From JAICJC01 sp963757605 (lineage in GTDB: Bacteria > Actinomycetota > Thermoleophilia > Gaiellales > JAICJC01): a DNA stretch of 64,000 bases. The notes below the pieces were generated by a model. That model ran no database searches. It was not told the DNA's origin and worked only from the letters and a program-made list of their open reading frames with translations. A program made the translations under genes and the position numbers. This document shows positions 33,627 to 43,963 of the stretch, piece by piece. Where the stretch lies: positions 186,001 through 250,000 of the forward strand of contig CAVWSF010000001.1 of NCBI GenBank assembly GCA_963757605.1. The letters are read 5' to 3'. The number at the start of each line of letters is the position of its first letter. Position 1 is the stretch's first letter.

Positions 33627-34780
33627 GACATCGCCAGCAGATCGCCGACGCGCACCTGCTCGGTCAGGAGGCGGCGGAACCGCTGGAGGTCGCCGCCGAC
33701 CCAGCGCTCGCACACCTCGCGGCCCGCCGAGTACGTGAGGATGTAGCTCCGCGACGTCGGCTCGCGCAGGAACCGGATCGCGTGGGCCGAGCGCTCGGGC
33801 GTCATGAGCCCCCACCGCTCGAGATAGTCCCTCGTCTCGGCCTCGCCGGCGCCGTCCTCGTAGAACATGAGCGCGGCGTTCACGTCCGCCCAGTCGCAGG
33901 CCGCCAGGGCCCGGCGCACCTCGAGGAGTTGCCTCAGGTCGAGCTCGAGCCCGGCGTCGGCCACCGCGCCGGCGAGGTGGGCGCCCGCGTCGCTTTCGAG
34001 GACGAGCTCTGCCGCCAGCTCCGCGATCCCCTCTGCGATCATCGACTGCGGCGTCGGCACGAGCACGATCGTCTCCTCCAGACGGCCGGCCTTCCGCACG
34101 AGGACGTCGTCCTTCACGCATCGCTCGGCGTGGTGGCCCGGGTAGGTCTCGTGCAGCACGAGGTGGAGCACCTCGCCGGCCGATCGCCGCAGGTCGGCAT
34201 TCAGCTCGATGCGGCTCTGGAGGCCGCCGAGGTAGTAGCAGAAGCCGCCCCAGGGCTTGTCGGCGACGATCTCCACGGCCACCCCCTCGCCCGCGGGGAG
34301 GTCGACCACGCGGCTCGTCCAGTCCCGAGCCAGGTCGATCACCTCCGTCGTGATCTGCTCGAGCTGATCGCGCGAGACGGACGCCGCGTTCAGCCACGCC
34401 TGGTAGCGATCCCCGAGCGGTCCCGTGCCCGGCATGAGCTCCTCGAGGCGAGCATGGGCGTCGGCGAACGCCGATTCGTCGGTGCGCTCAGGGCGGATCC
34501 CGTAGCAGCGCTCCACCTCGTCGGCGTACGCGAGCGTCTCCCCCGCGACCACCCGGGCGAACGTGTGCAGGCCGGCGACCTGGTCGTGCAGCCACCCGTC
34601 CTCGACCTCGCCCAGCAGCGCCTCGGCCTCGGCGGCGAGGGTGGCCGGACCGACGGGCGGCGCGGCCTTCACCTCCTCGGCGAGCTCCGGTGGGCCGAAG
34701 TAGGCGTCGACCGTCCCCTCGACGTGCCGGTCGAGCTGGAGGCCGAGCCGCAGGTAGCGCTCGACGACGTCCGGGCTCAT
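33623..34780 (-). CDS. DUF885-like zinc-dependent peptidase
   Basis: 385 residues from ATG 34780 (GTG/ATG-type overlap with the cleavage-enzyme gene, 4 bases). The motif VLHETYPGHHAE (around residue 210) followed by EGIAELAAELVLES about 45 residues later has the gluzincin His-Glu-His plus downstream Glu layout seen in DUF885 and M32-like peptidases. No signal peptide, so cytoplasmic. As the last gene of the lysine/peptide operon it probably trims imported peptides. Substrate unproven. Confidence 0.65.
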   Translation of the reverse strand: MSPDVVERYLRLGLQLDRHVEGTVDAYFGPPELAEEVKAAPPVGPATLAAEAEALLGEVEDGWLHDQVAGLHTFARVVAGETLAYADEVERCYGIRPERTDESAFADAHARLEELMPGTGPLGDRYQAWLNAASVSRDQLEQITTEVIDLARDWTSRVVDLPAGEGVAVEIVADKPWGGFCYYLGGLQSRIELNADLRRSAGEVLHLVLHETYPGHHAERCVKDDVLVRKAGRLEETIVLVPTPQSMIAEGIAELAAELVLESDAGAHLAGAVADAGLELDLRQLLEVRRALAACDWADVNAALMFYEDGAGEAETRDYLERWGLMTPERSAHAIRFLREPTSRSYILTYSAGREVCERWVGGDLQRFRRLLTEQVRVGDLLAMS

Positions 34781-35598
34781 GCGGCCAGCCTCAGGATCTC
34801 GCGCGCCCGTTGCGGTGTCGCGACGGGGCGGCCCGCCAGCTCGCCGAGCCGGGCCGCGCGCTCGACCAGCTCGGCGTTGGACGTGGCGAGCCGGCCGGGC
34901 TCGTACTCGACCTGGTCCTCGAACCCGAGCCGCACGTGCCCGCCGGCCGCGATCGCGGTCATGACGACGGGCAGGTGGCTGCGGCCGATCCCCGTCGCCG
35001 ACCAGGTGGCCCCGTCGGGAAGGCGTCCGGCCATGAGCGCCACGTTCGCGGGCGTGCCGGCCGCGCCGCCCGGCACGCCGAGCACGAAGTCGTGATGCTG
35101 CGGGCCCTGGAGCGGCGCCTTGCCGGCCAGCCAGGCCGCGTTGTCGAGATGGCCGAGGTCGAAGATCTCGAGCTCGGGCCGCGCGCCGGCCGCCAGGATC
35201 GCCGCCGCGAACTCGAGCATGAGCGGCGCCGGGTTCTCGAAGACGCCGCGGCCGAAGTTGACCGTCCCACAGGTGAGGCTCGCCATCTCCGGCTCGGCGG
35301 CGAGCGAGCCCAGGCGTTCCTGCGCCGTCATGCCGATGGCGCCGCCGGTCGAGACCTGCACGATCATCTCGGGCGCCTCTGCGCGGATGGCCGCCACCGT
35401 CTCACGGTAGCGGCCCGCGTCCTGCGTGGGCGTCCCGTCGTCCCGGCGGGCGTGGACGTGGATCATGCGCGCGCCCGCCTCGAACGCCCGCCGGGCCTCG
35501 GCCGCGATCTCGGCGGGCGTGAACGGCACCGCGGGATTGTGCTCGCGGGTGGTCTCGGCGCCGCACGGCGCCACGGTGATCACGAGCGCGTCGCTCAC
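34777..35598 (-). CDS. kce: Beta-keto acid cleavage enzyme (BKACE/DUF849), probable 3-keto-5-aminohexanoate cleavage enzyme
   Basis: 273 residues from GTG 35598 (GTGA overlap with the amidase). TIM-barrel BKACE motifs are visible: the start VITVAPCGAETTREHNPAVP, metal-site MIHVHARRDDGTPTQD (His-x-His), substrate-site VQVSTGGAIGMTAQER, LEIFDLGHLDNA, and ATWSATGIGRSHLPVVM. The family splits a beta-keto acid with acetyl-CoA into acetoacetate and a new CoA ester. The presence of KamD/E, Kal and Kdd in the same operon points to 5-amino-3-oxohexanoate as substrate. Family certain, substrate from context. Confidence 0.85.
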   Translation of the reverse strand: MSDALVITVAPCGAETTREHNPAVPFTPAEIAAEARRAFEAGARMIHVHARRDDGTPTQDAGRYRETVAAIRAEAPEMIVQVSTGGAIGMTAQERLGSLAAEPEMASLTCGTVNFGRGVFENPAPLMLEFAAAILAAGARPELEIFDLGHLDNAAWLAGKAPLQGPQHHDFVLGVPGGAAGTPANVALMAGRLPDGATWSATGIGRSHLPVVMTAIAAGGHVRLGFEDQVEYEPGRLATSNAELVERAARLGELAGRPVATPQRAREILRLAA

Positions 35599-36989
35599 AC
35601 GGCCACCAGCGCAGGCTCGGCGATCTGCGGCCAGGGCCGCATCCGCTCGAGCGCCGCGCCGATCCGGAAGGCCGAGACGTCGTCATAGGGCCGGGCGGCG
35701 ATCTGGATGCCGGTGGGGACGCCCTCCCCGGAGCGGCCCGACGGCACCGAGAGCACCGGGCTTCGGCTGCAGACGTTGAAGACCGCCGTGAGGAGGAAGT
35801 CGTACGTGTTGATCTCGAGGCAGTCGTCGCCCGCCCGCAGTTGGGCCACGCCGAAGCCGGGGCCGACCAGCGCCCGGTGGCGGCGGTGGATGCCCGCCAG
35901 CGAGGCGTGGATACGGGCTTCGATCTCCATGCCGCGCAGGTAGTCGTCCATCGAGACCTCGGCCGACTCCTCGCCGAACTGCACCGTGTACGCGGTCATC
36001 AGGTCGCGGTGGGCCTCGAGCTCCGCGACGACCGATCCCCCGAACATCGCGCCGAAATGGGCCCGGGTCGCCGCCGTCACGTCGTGGTGCGTCCAGCCGA
36101 CCTTCACCTCCTCGACGACCGCGCCCGCCTCCCGCAGCCCGTCGACGGCGGCAAGCACGCCGGCCTGCACGTCCGGGCCGACCTCGTATCCGAGATCGAG
36201 CGAGTAGGCGATCTTCCAGCCCCCGATTCCTCCCAGCTCGGCCGGGATGCGCAGCTTGGGGCGAAGCGCGACGGGATCGCTGTGGTGCGGGCCGGCGAGG
36301 ACGTTCTCGAGGAGCGCGCAGTCCGCGACCGTGCGCGCGAGCGGGCCGTCGTGGCAGAAGTGGTCGAGGTTGTACGGCGGCTCGACGGGCACGCGCCCGT
36401 AGGGCGGCTTGAAACCGACCACGCCGCTGAACGTGGCCGGGATGCGGATCGAGCCGCCGATGTCGGAGCCGGTGGCGAGCATCGCCGAGCCGGCCGCGAG
36501 TGACGCCGCGCCGCCGCCGGTGGACCCGCCCGGGCTGTACTCCGTGTTCCAGGGGTTGCGGGTGATGCCGTAGATGCGCGAGTGGGTGAACGCCGCCGAC
36601 GAGAACTCCGGCGTCGCGCTGCGGGCGTGGACGATGCCGCCCGCGCGCATGACGCGCTCCGGCACGACCGCCGTGTGGGTCGCGACGTCGTCCTTGTGGA
36701 TCAGCGACGCCTGGGTGAGCGGCTGACCCCGGATGGGCGTCTCGTCCTTGATGGCGACCGGGATGCCCTCGAGCGGGCGCGGCCGCGGGCCCGACCCTGC
36801 GTAGCGCGCCTCGGCTGCGCGCGCAGCCGCGAGCGCCTCGTCGAAGTAGGTATGCGGGAAGGCGTTGATCGCCGGCTCGACCTGCTCGGCGCGCCGGATC
36901 ACCGCCTCCACGAGCTCGACCGGCGAGAGCTCCCGTGCACGCATGCGCCGGAGCGCCTCGGCGGCGGACAGCCGATGCAGGGCGTTCAC
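35595..36989 (-). CDS. Amidase-signature hydrolase
   Basis: 464 residues from GTG 36989. The Ser-cisSer-Lys triad is placed at K81 (IPVAIKDETP), S156 (SPGGSTGGGAA) and S180 (GSDIGGSIRIPAT), with the usual spacing. AS enzymes hydrolyse linear amides. There is no GatBC partner nearby, so it is not GatA. It sits between kal and kce in the lysine operon, overlapping kce by GTGA, and is a candidate for releasing lysine or beta-lysine from an acylated or peptidyl form. Confidence 0.85.
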   Translation of the reverse strand: MNALHRLSAAEALRRMRARELSPVELVEAVIRRAEQVEPAINAFPHTYFDEALAAARAAEARYAGSGPRPRPLEGIPVAIKDETPIRGQPLTQASLIHKDDVATHTAVVPERVMRAGGIVHARSATPEFSSAAFTHSRIYGITRNPWNTEYSPGGSTGGGAASLAAGSAMLATGSDIGGSIRIPATFSGVVGFKPPYGRVPVEPPYNLDHFCHDGPLARTVADCALLENVLAGPHHSDPVALRPKLRIPAELGGIGGWKIAYSLDLGYEVGPDVQAGVLAAVDGLREAGAVVEEVKVGWTHHDVTAATRAHFGAMFGGSVVAELEAHRDLMTAYTVQFGEESAEVSMDDYLRGMEIEARIHASLAGIHRRHRALVGPGFGVAQLRAGDDCLEINTYDFLLTAVFNVCSRSPVLSVPSGRSGEGVPTGIQIAARPYDDVSAFRIGAALERMRPWPQIAEPALVAV

Positions 36990-36991
36990 GG

Positions 36992-37399
36992 TCAGCCGCC
37001 CTGGCCGCCGGCGCCGCGGTGGTGGTCCTTCTTCACGACGTAGGTGCCGCGGGCGCGGGTCACGAGCACGGGCTCGGCGAGCAGGTCGGCGGCGGACGGG
37101 CTCACGTCGGGGCGGGCCGTGATGTCCTTCCAGATCTCGAGGTCGACCGTGCGGCTCGTGTTCCCCATGCGCACGATCGTCCCCCTCGCGCGCACGAAGT
37201 CCCCACCGAACAAGGGCGCCAGGAACTCGACGGACTCGTAGCCCGCGAAGAGGCCCTCGTCGCCGTCGGTGCGGATCGCGAGCTCGGTCACGACGTCCCC
37301 GAAGAGCTCGAGCCCGTGGGCGCCGTCGACCAGGTTCCCGCCGTAGTGGACGTCCGCCGCAGAGAGCCGCGTTCGCAGCTCGACGGTCATGCCTTCCAT
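36992..37399 (-). CDS. kal: 3-aminobutyryl-CoA ammonia-lyase
   Basis: 135 residues from ATG 37399; GGGAGGAG seven bases upstream decides this start over 37390. Hot-dog fold protein with the Kal pattern: LSAADVHYGGNLVDGAHGLE, then LFAGYESVEFLAPLFGGDF and TRARGTYVVKKD. Kal converts 3-aminobutyryl-CoA to crotonyl-CoA and ammonia, the last specific step of lysine fermentation by the aminomutase route. It lies directly after kamE. Confidence 0.8.
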   Translation of the reverse strand: MEGMTVELRTRLSAADVHYGGNLVDGAHGLELFGDVVTELAIRTDGDEGLFAGYESVEFLAPLFGGDFVRARGTIVRMGNTSRTVDLEIWKDITARPDVSPSAADLLAEPVLVTRARGTYVVKKDHHRGAGGQGG

Positions 37400-37427
37400 G
37401 AACTCACTCCTCCCACTCGCTTGGCGC

Positions 37428-38168
37428 TCATGATACGGGCCGGCTGCGCGCCACCAGCTCCTGGGCGATCCAACCCGCCACCGTCGACGGCGTGGAGCCC
37501 GGGCCGAAGCCGGCGTCGTAGCCGAGCTCCTTCGCGAAGGTGTTCGAGAGCCGCGGGCCGCCGCACACGAGCAGGTAGCGGTCGCGTACGCCCTCCGCCT
37601 CCAGCAGGTCGACCAGCTTGGTGAGCTGGCGGGCGTGCACCTGCTTCTGGGTGACCACCTGCGAGACCAGGATCGCGTCGGCCGAGCGCTCGTGCGCCTC
37701 GCGCAGCAGGCGCTCGCACGGCACCTGAGCACCCAGGTTCACGGCTTCGATCCACGGGTAGCGCTCGAGGCCGTAGTCGCCGGCGAAGCCCTTCATGTTC
37801 ATGATGGCGTCGATGCCGACCGTGTGCGCGTCGGTCTCGATCGCCGCACCGATGACGACGATCCGCCGGCCCAGCTCGCGCTCGATGAGCGTGTTCACCT
37901 CCTTGAAGCCGAGCGCCGGCGCCTCCACCTCGGAGCCGACGACCGCGTCGGGGTCGACGCCGTGCGCCGCCTTCGCGTAGGCCACGAAGAACGCCATGTC
38001 CCGGTCGGCGGCGCCGATGTGGACGATCTGGGGCTCGCGCAGGCCGTTCCGGCGCAGGAACTCGAGCCCGACCTCCCGGGCCCGTGCGTCGGCCGGCACG
38101 GGCAGCGTGAAGCTGAGCTGCACCATGCCGTCGCCGGCCGTGTCGCCGTAGGGAAGGAGCTCAGACAC
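37428..38168 (-). CDS. kamE: Lysine 5,6-aminomutase beta subunit
   Basis: 246 residues from GTG 38168, overlapping kamD by 8 bases. The Rossmann B12 domain carries the base-off cobalamin motif D113-A-H115-T-V-G118 (AIETDAHTVGIDAIMN) and the PLP-binding lysine K126 in MNMKGFAGDYGLERY, 11 residues after the His as in characterised KamE. Later come QVPCERLLREAHER and VVTQKQVHARQLTKL. With KamD it moves the epsilon-amino group of beta-lysine (or D-lysine) to C5, using adenosylcobalamin and PLP. Confidence 0.95.
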   Translation of the reverse strand: MSELLPYGDTAGDGMVQLSFTLPVPADARAREVGLEFLRRNGLREPQIVHIGAADRDMAFFVAYAKAAHGVDPDAVVGSEVEAPALGFKEVNTLIERELGRRIVVIGAAIETDAHTVGIDAIMNMKGFAGDYGLERYPWIEAVNLGAQVPCERLLREAHERSADAILVSQVVTQKQVHARQLTKLVDLLEAEGVRDRYLLVCGGPRLSNTFAKELGYDAGFGPGSTPSTVAGWIAQELVARSRPVS

Positions 38169-39717
38169 CGGCCCACGCCGCGAGCTGCGGCTCCCAGAGC
38201 TCCAGGAAGGGGTTCACGTAGTCGGGGCCGCGCTCGGCGACGCCCTCGCGGCCGCGGCCGCCGTCGCGCGGGCGCGGCGTCTCGGCGAACCAGCCGTTCG
38301 CGATCGCTCCGAACATGCCCACGTCGTCGACGCGCCGGAGCAGCTCGACGGCCTCCGCCAGCACATGCTGGGCACGCAGGTCGAGCGGGCCGCCGGGGAC
38401 GGGAGCGAGCGACTCGCGCAGCGGCCTGGCAGCCTCGAAGACGCGCCGCGCGTCCTGGATCGCGAGCAGCCGGTCGGCGAGGAACGGCGTGTGCACGGCC
38501 TCGGTCAGGATCGAGAGCAGCTGGATGTGCTGGCCGGTGGCGACGCCGACGAGGTTGAACATCGAGCCGATCGCGTGCGTGCGGAAGATGTCGCCGGTGA
38601 CGTGCTTGGTGGGCGGCATGTACTTGATCGGGCAGCTCGGGAAGAGCTCGCGGATGAGGAGCGCCAGCGCCCACTCGTCGACGATCTGGCCCGGCAGGTC
38701 GGGATCGATCTCGAAGGCGTGGCCGAGCCCGATCTGCGCCTCGGGGATGCCGGCCGCGAGCGCGAGCGCGCGGTTGATCAGCGTCGAGGCGACCACCGTA
38801 TGGCCGCCCTCCCGGCCGGAGGCGGTCGTCAGGTAGTTGTCCTCGCCGGTGTTGATGATGATCCCGGCCCGGCCGTTGATCATGCGGCTCACGTACTGGT
38901 CGCAGAACGTCCGCTCCGGGTTGATGTCGCGAAAGAGGATCCCGTACATCGAGTCGTTCAGCATCATGTCGAGCCGCTCCAGCGCTCCGCAGGCGGCGAT
39001 CTCGGGCATGCACAGGCCCGACGCGTAGTTCGTGAGCCGCAGGTAGCGGCCGACCTCGGGCATCACCTCGTCGAGTGCGGCCCGCACGCAGCGGAAGTTG
39101 GCCTGGGTGGCGAACGTGCCGCCGAAGCCCTCGGTCGTCTCGCCGTGGGGGACGTAGTCGAGCAGGCTCTGGGCGGTCGAGCGGATGACGGCGACGACGT
39201 CGGCGCCGGCCCGCGCCGCCGCCTGGGCCTGGCGGGCGTCCTCGTGGATGTTGCCGGTGGCGACGATGACGTAGAGCCACGGAGTGGCCGGGTCGCCGTG
39301 CTGCTCGATCAGCTCGTCGCGCCGGGCCCGCTGGGCGACGATCCGCTCGTCGGCCTCGTGCGCGAGCCGCGCCGCCAGCTCCCTCGCCTCACCTGAAAAA
39401 TCGGGGTCTGACCCCAATTTTTCAGCGCCGGCGGCCACGGCCTCGGCCACCTGCTGGGGCGAGGCGCTGCGCTCGACGCAGGACTGGGCGAGCGGGAGCG
39501 CCAGGCCGCCCGGAAGGTCCTGGCCGAGCGCGTCCACGAGGACGTTCGGGAGCGGGACGCCCAGCTCGTCGACGCCGTCGACGCCGAAGAGGCGCGCTAC
39601 GGTGCGCTCGATCGCGACCGTGGTGTGCCCGACCGCGAACTGCATGATCGGCGCGGCGATCGAGTCGGCCAGCGCGAACGCCTCATCCGTGAGCCCCTGG
39701 TCGAGGTCGAGCCTCAT
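38161..39717 (-). CDS. kamD: Lysine 5,6-aminomutase alpha subunit, with an in-frame palindromic insertion
   Basis: 518 residues from ATG 39717. The TIM barrel follows the KamD pattern: TRWAxx-like opening replaced by MQFAVGHTTVAIERTVARLF, VIVATGNIHEDARQAQAAAR, PHGETTEGFGGTFATQANFR, MMLNDSMYGILFRDINPERT and IIINTGEDNYLTTA. It binds PLP phosphate and the adenosyl group. A 31-bp palindrome (39394-39424) is read in frame as EKLGSDPDFS in a surface-helix region before ARELAARLAHE. The gene is otherwise intact. ATGA overlap with kamB upstream. Confidence 0.95.
   Translation of the reverse strand: MRLDLDQGLTDEAFALADSIAAPIMQFAVGHTTVAIERTVARLFGVDGVDELGVPLPNVLVDALGQDLPGGLALPLAQSCVERSASPQQVAEAVAAGAEKLGSDPDFSGEARELAARLAHEADERIVAQRARRDELIEQHGDPATPWLYVIVATGNIHEDARQAQAAARAGADVVAVIRSTAQSLLDYVPHGETTEGFGGTFATQANFRCVRAALDEVMPEVGRYLRLTNYASGLCMPEIAACGALERLDMMLNDSMYGILFRDINPERTFCDQYVSRMINGRAGIIINTGEDNYLTTASGREGGHTVVASTLINRALALAAGIPEAQIGLGHAFEIDPDLPGQIVDEWALALLIRELFPSCPIKYMPPTKHVTGDIFRTHAIGSMFNLVGVATGQHIQLLSILTEAVHTPFLADRLLAIQDARRVFEAARPLRESLAPVPGGPLDLRAQHVLAEAVELLRRVDDVGMFGAIANGWFAETPRPRDGGRGREGVAERGPDYVNPFLELWEPQLAAWAGV
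39394..39424. repeat. Palindromic element copy 4 (in kamD)
   Basis: A 31-bp palindrome TGAAAAATCGGGGTC-T-GACCCCAATTTTTCA with one C/A arm mismatch, the closest relative of the copy at 53838. On the kamD coding strand the centre is GTCAGAC and the copy adds about ten residues without a stop. Confidence 0.9.
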
Positions 39718-40643
39718 GCTGCAAATCCTGCCACGACGTCGTAGACGGGCCAGCGGCCGGCGCTCGCGCCGACGAGCGCGGCGAAGGCCTCCGCCGGCGC
39801 CCGCGAGCGGTCGGGATGAAACGGGCTCGACGTGAGGGCGGCGATCCGAAGCCGCCGGCGGGCGGCGAGCTCGACCCCCGCCCGACGGGCGCGCGCCACC
39901 GTCTGCGCCCCGGCCAGCACGCGCGTGGCGTCGGCGACGACCAGCGTCACCCGCCGCCGCTCGCGCATGAGCGCCTCCAGGAGCGGATCCGTCAGCGCGC
40001 CCGCCATCTCCGCCACCGCTCCGTCCCCCACCTCGGCCGCGGCCTCGGCCTCGAACCCGGCGGCCCGCGCGAGGGCGATCTCGGCCGGCGCGTCGGTCAC
40101 CGGGAGGTCGAGCGCGTCGACCGCCAGCTTCAGCCGCAGCGGCAGGTCGTCGCCGCCCTCCGCCAGCGACGCCCCGGCCGCCAGCACGACGGCGTCGGCC
40201 CGGCCGGGCGCCGCCGTGCCGAGCCTGCCGAGCGCGCCCTCGAGCAGCAGGCGCTCCGCCCCGGCGGCACGCAGCGCGGCGAGCGCCGCGTCCAACTCGT
40301 CCAGGCGCGTCGGCCCGGAGACGACGACCGCCTCTCCTCCGCCCGCCGCCACGACGACCACCTCGCCGGCCGCCGTGCGAAACGGCAACTCGCGCAAGAC
40401 CGGGGTCTGACCCCGAAGTTGCGTGGTGGTGAGGACGAGCGCGCCGGCGGGCGGGGCGATGCGCGGCTTGGGGAGGCCGGTGAGCTGGTCGTGGGCCTCG
40501 CCGTCGAGGCCCAGCGAGGCCAGGCCGACCCGGCCCTCCATCCCCTCCAGCAGGTGGTTCACGACCGTCGTCTTGCCGGCGTTCTTGGCGAGGCCCGCGA
40601 CGGTGACCGTCGTGTGCGGTCGCAGCAGCTCGGCGAGCGTCAC
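39714..40643 (-). CDS. kamB: KamB-like P-loop protein of the aminomutase reactivation system
   Basis: 309 residues from GTG 40643 (GTGA overlap with the P1 peptidase). Walker A is GLAKNAGKTT (17-26) in a short N-terminal nucleotide-binding fold. The rest alternates Ala-rich helices and strands (RLLLEGALGRLG, RVTLVVADATRVL) and ends GRWPVYDVVAGFAA. The place just before kamD and the size match KamB, a subunit described for reactivation of lysine 5,6-aminomutase. Its MutS-like partner KamC is not in the window. A 38-bp palindrome (40385-40422) is read in frame as QLRGQTPVLREL. Confidence 0.7.
   Translation of the reverse strand: MTLAELLRPHTTVTVAGLAKNAGKTTVVNHLLEGMEGRVGLASLGLDGEAHDQLTGLPKPRIAPPAGALVLTTTQLRGQTPVLRELPFRTAAGEVVVVAAGGGEAVVVSGPTRLDELDAALAALRAAGAERLLLEGALGRLGTAAPGRADAVVLAAGASLAEGGDDLPLRLKLAVDALDLPVTDAPAEIALARAAGFEAEAAAEVGDGAVAEMAGALTDPLLEALMRERRRVTLVVADATRVLAGAQTVARARRAGVELAARRRLRIAALTSSPFHPDRSRAPAEAFAALVGASAGRWPVYDVVAGFAA
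40385..40422. repeat. Palindromic element copy 5 (in kamB)
   Basis: The outer arms GCAACT and AGTTGC and an inner perfect core CGGGGTC-T-GACCCCG are joined by asymmetric spacer (cgcgcaagac on one side, aa on the other). The inner core equals that of the TGAAAAATT-type copies; the outer arm differs. It is read in frame in kamB with GTCAGAC on the coding strand. Confidence 0.75.
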
Positions 40644-41572
40644 CGCCTGACCAGGTGCTTCGGGAAGACCTCGTGCGGGCGCCCGTCCCTGCGAGTCCCG
40701 GCCTTCGCCGCCACGAGGCAGTTGTAGACGGCCTCCTCGGCCGCCTCGTAGGCGGCGGCGAAGAGCGGCGACATGCGGTCGGTGCGAAAGGCCTGCTCGC
40801 GCGTGACCGTGAAGGCGATCCCGATCTCGCCCGAGCCGTTTCCGGCGTAGGAGCCGGCCCGGGCGAGCCCCAGGAGCGGCCGCAGCGCCAGCCGGCGCAG
40901 CTGGATCGCCGTGAGCGGCGCGTCGGTGGCGCAGACCGCGATGCACGACCCCTCCGGCGGGGGGTCGCCCGGTACCGGGTCGAACCTGAGCCCCGCGACC
41001 GTGAGCCGCTCGCGGTCGCCGAAGTTGCACATCAAGAGGACGCCGACCGTGTGCCCCTCGACGAGCCGCGACGCCGTCCCGATCCCGCCGGCGAAGTCGA
41101 AGCACGTCATGCCCGTGCCGGAGCCGACCGTCCCCTCCGCCACCTCGAGGCCGGCGTTCGCGAGCGCCGCATGGGCATCCTCGACGGTCACGGTGCGCGA
41201 GTCGCCGAGATCGGAGTCGTCACACTCGCCGACGACCGGGATCACGGTCTTGTCGGGGCTTCCGCCGGCCGCCAGCACCGCGGCGTGGTAGACGGTCCCG
41301 ACCGCATGCGTCCCGCACAGCCACACGGGCGTCACGATCAGGCCGTACTCGTCGATCTCGAGCTTCGCGGTCAGCTCCCCCACGCCGTTGGTCGTGTCGA
41401 CGCCGGCCCGGGTCGGGAGCTCGGGCGGGACGACGACGGTGACGCCGGTCGCCTCGCCGCTCGCCGCCTGGGCATGGCCGACGCGCACCCCGGGAACGTC
41501 GGTGATCGCGTTCCGCTCCCCGGTCGGGAACAGGCCCACGGGGCCGCCGATGTCGCGCCAGCGTTCTCCCAT
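40640..41572 (-). CDS. P1-family (DmpA-like) N-terminal nucleophile peptidase
   Basis: 310 residues from ATG 41572. Motifs: FPTGERNAITDVPGVRVGHA at the N-terminus, WLCGTHAVGTVYHA, GTVGSGTGMTCFDFAGGIG before the self-processing region, VGVLLMCNFGDRERL, and LTAIQLRRLALRPLLGLARA. Members are self-cleaving hydrolases acting on beta-amino acid or D-amino acid peptides and amides. That fits an operon that degrades beta-lysine. I could not assign the nucleophilic residue with certainty: the position after CNFG is Asp here. Confidence 0.75.
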   Translation of the reverse strand: MGERWRDIGGPVGLFPTGERNAITDVPGVRVGHAQAASGEATGVTVVVPPELPTRAGVDTTNGVGELTAKLEIDEYGLIVTPVWLCGTHAVGTVYHAAVLAAGGSPDKTVIPVVGECDDSDLGDSRTVTVEDAHAALANAGLEVAEGTVGSGTGMTCFDFAGGIGTASRLVEGHTVGVLLMCNFGDRERLTVAGLRFDPVPGDPPPEGSCIAVCATDAPLTAIQLRRLALRPLLGLARAGSYAGNGSGEIGIAFTVTREQAFRTDRMSPLFAAAYEAAEEAVYNCLVAAKAGTRRDGRPHEVFPKHLVRR

Positions 41573-41582
41573 CCTGCCCCGT

Positions 41583-42904
<1,322 letters not shown>

Positions 42905-42908
<4 letters not shown>

Positions 42909-43963
42909 GCGGCGCCGCGCCCGCCCGGGCCGACCTCGTCCGCGGACGGCCCAGGCGCGGTCACGATGCACGCGGCGCGGTGGTCGGGGGTCGCCTCCTC
43001 CCGCGGGCGCTGGAGGCTCGGGTCGATCTCCGAGCACCTTGCCTCGGCGATCGGGCAGCGGGGATGGAACCGGCACCCCGGTGGAACGCGCACCGGGTTG
43101 GGCGTCTCACCCGTCAGGATCTGCGGCGTCGTCTGCTCGCGCGGGTCGCGCTTCGGCACCACCGTGATGAGGGCGCGCGTATACGGATGCTGCGGGTTGC
43201 GAACAACCTCCCTGGCCGGCCCCTCCTCCACGATCCGCCCCAGGTACATGACGGCGATCCGGTCGGCGAAATGGGCGGCCGTGGACAGGTCGTGGGTGAT
43301 CATGAGGATGCCCATCCCCTCCTTGCGCAGGCCGTCGAGGAGCGACAGGATCCCGGCCCGCACCGAGACGTCGAGCATCGAGACCGGCTCGTCGGCGACG
43401 AGCAGCTTGGGGTCGAGCACGAGGCTCGCGGCGATGGCGACGCGCTGTCGCTGGCCGCCGGAGAGCTCGTGGGGGTAGCGGTCGATGAAGAGCTCGGGCG
43501 GGGTGAGCCCGGCCCGCACGAGCGCCTCGCGCACCTTGTCCTCACGCTCCGCCCTGCCGCGCGCGATCCGGTGCACGAGCAGGGGCTCCTCGATCGTGTC
43601 GCGGACGGTGAAGCGCGGATCGAGCGACTCGTACGGATCCTGGTAGATCATCTGGATCTCGCGCCGCAGGGGCCGCAGCGACCGGGCGGAGAGCTGCGTG
43701 ATCTCGCGCCCGCGAAACCGGATCGCGCCCCCAGCGCTGTCGACCATCCGCACCACGGTCTGCGCGGTGGAGGTCTTGCCGCAGCCCGACTCGCCGACGA
43801 GCGCCACCATCTCGCCCGCCGCGATCGTGAACGACACGCCCTCGACCGCGTGCACCGTCTCCTTCGGGCGGCGGGCGAGGGCCCCCAGCGCGCCGCGCGG
43901 TACGGGGTAGCGGGTGACGAGGCCGTCGACCTCGAGCAGCGCCTCCTGCTCCGCGCCGCTCAC
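42905..43963 (-). CDS. Oligopeptide ABC transporter ATP-binding protein (DppF/OppF type)
   Basis: 352 residues from GTG 43963. Walker A VALVGESGCGKTSTAQTVV, signature YPHELSGGQRQRVAIAASL, Walker B LLVADEPVSMLDVS and the H-loop ILMITHDLS. The C-terminal oligopeptide domain has the Cys cluster CRFHPRCPIAEARC. It forms a heterodimer with the next ATPase. Overlaps by GTGA on both sides. Confidence 0.92.

Noticed and set aside
35595..36989. GatA subunit of the Glu-tRNA amidotransferase
   Set aside because: No gatB or gatC nearby, and the gene is embedded in a catabolic operon with a second unrelated amidase.
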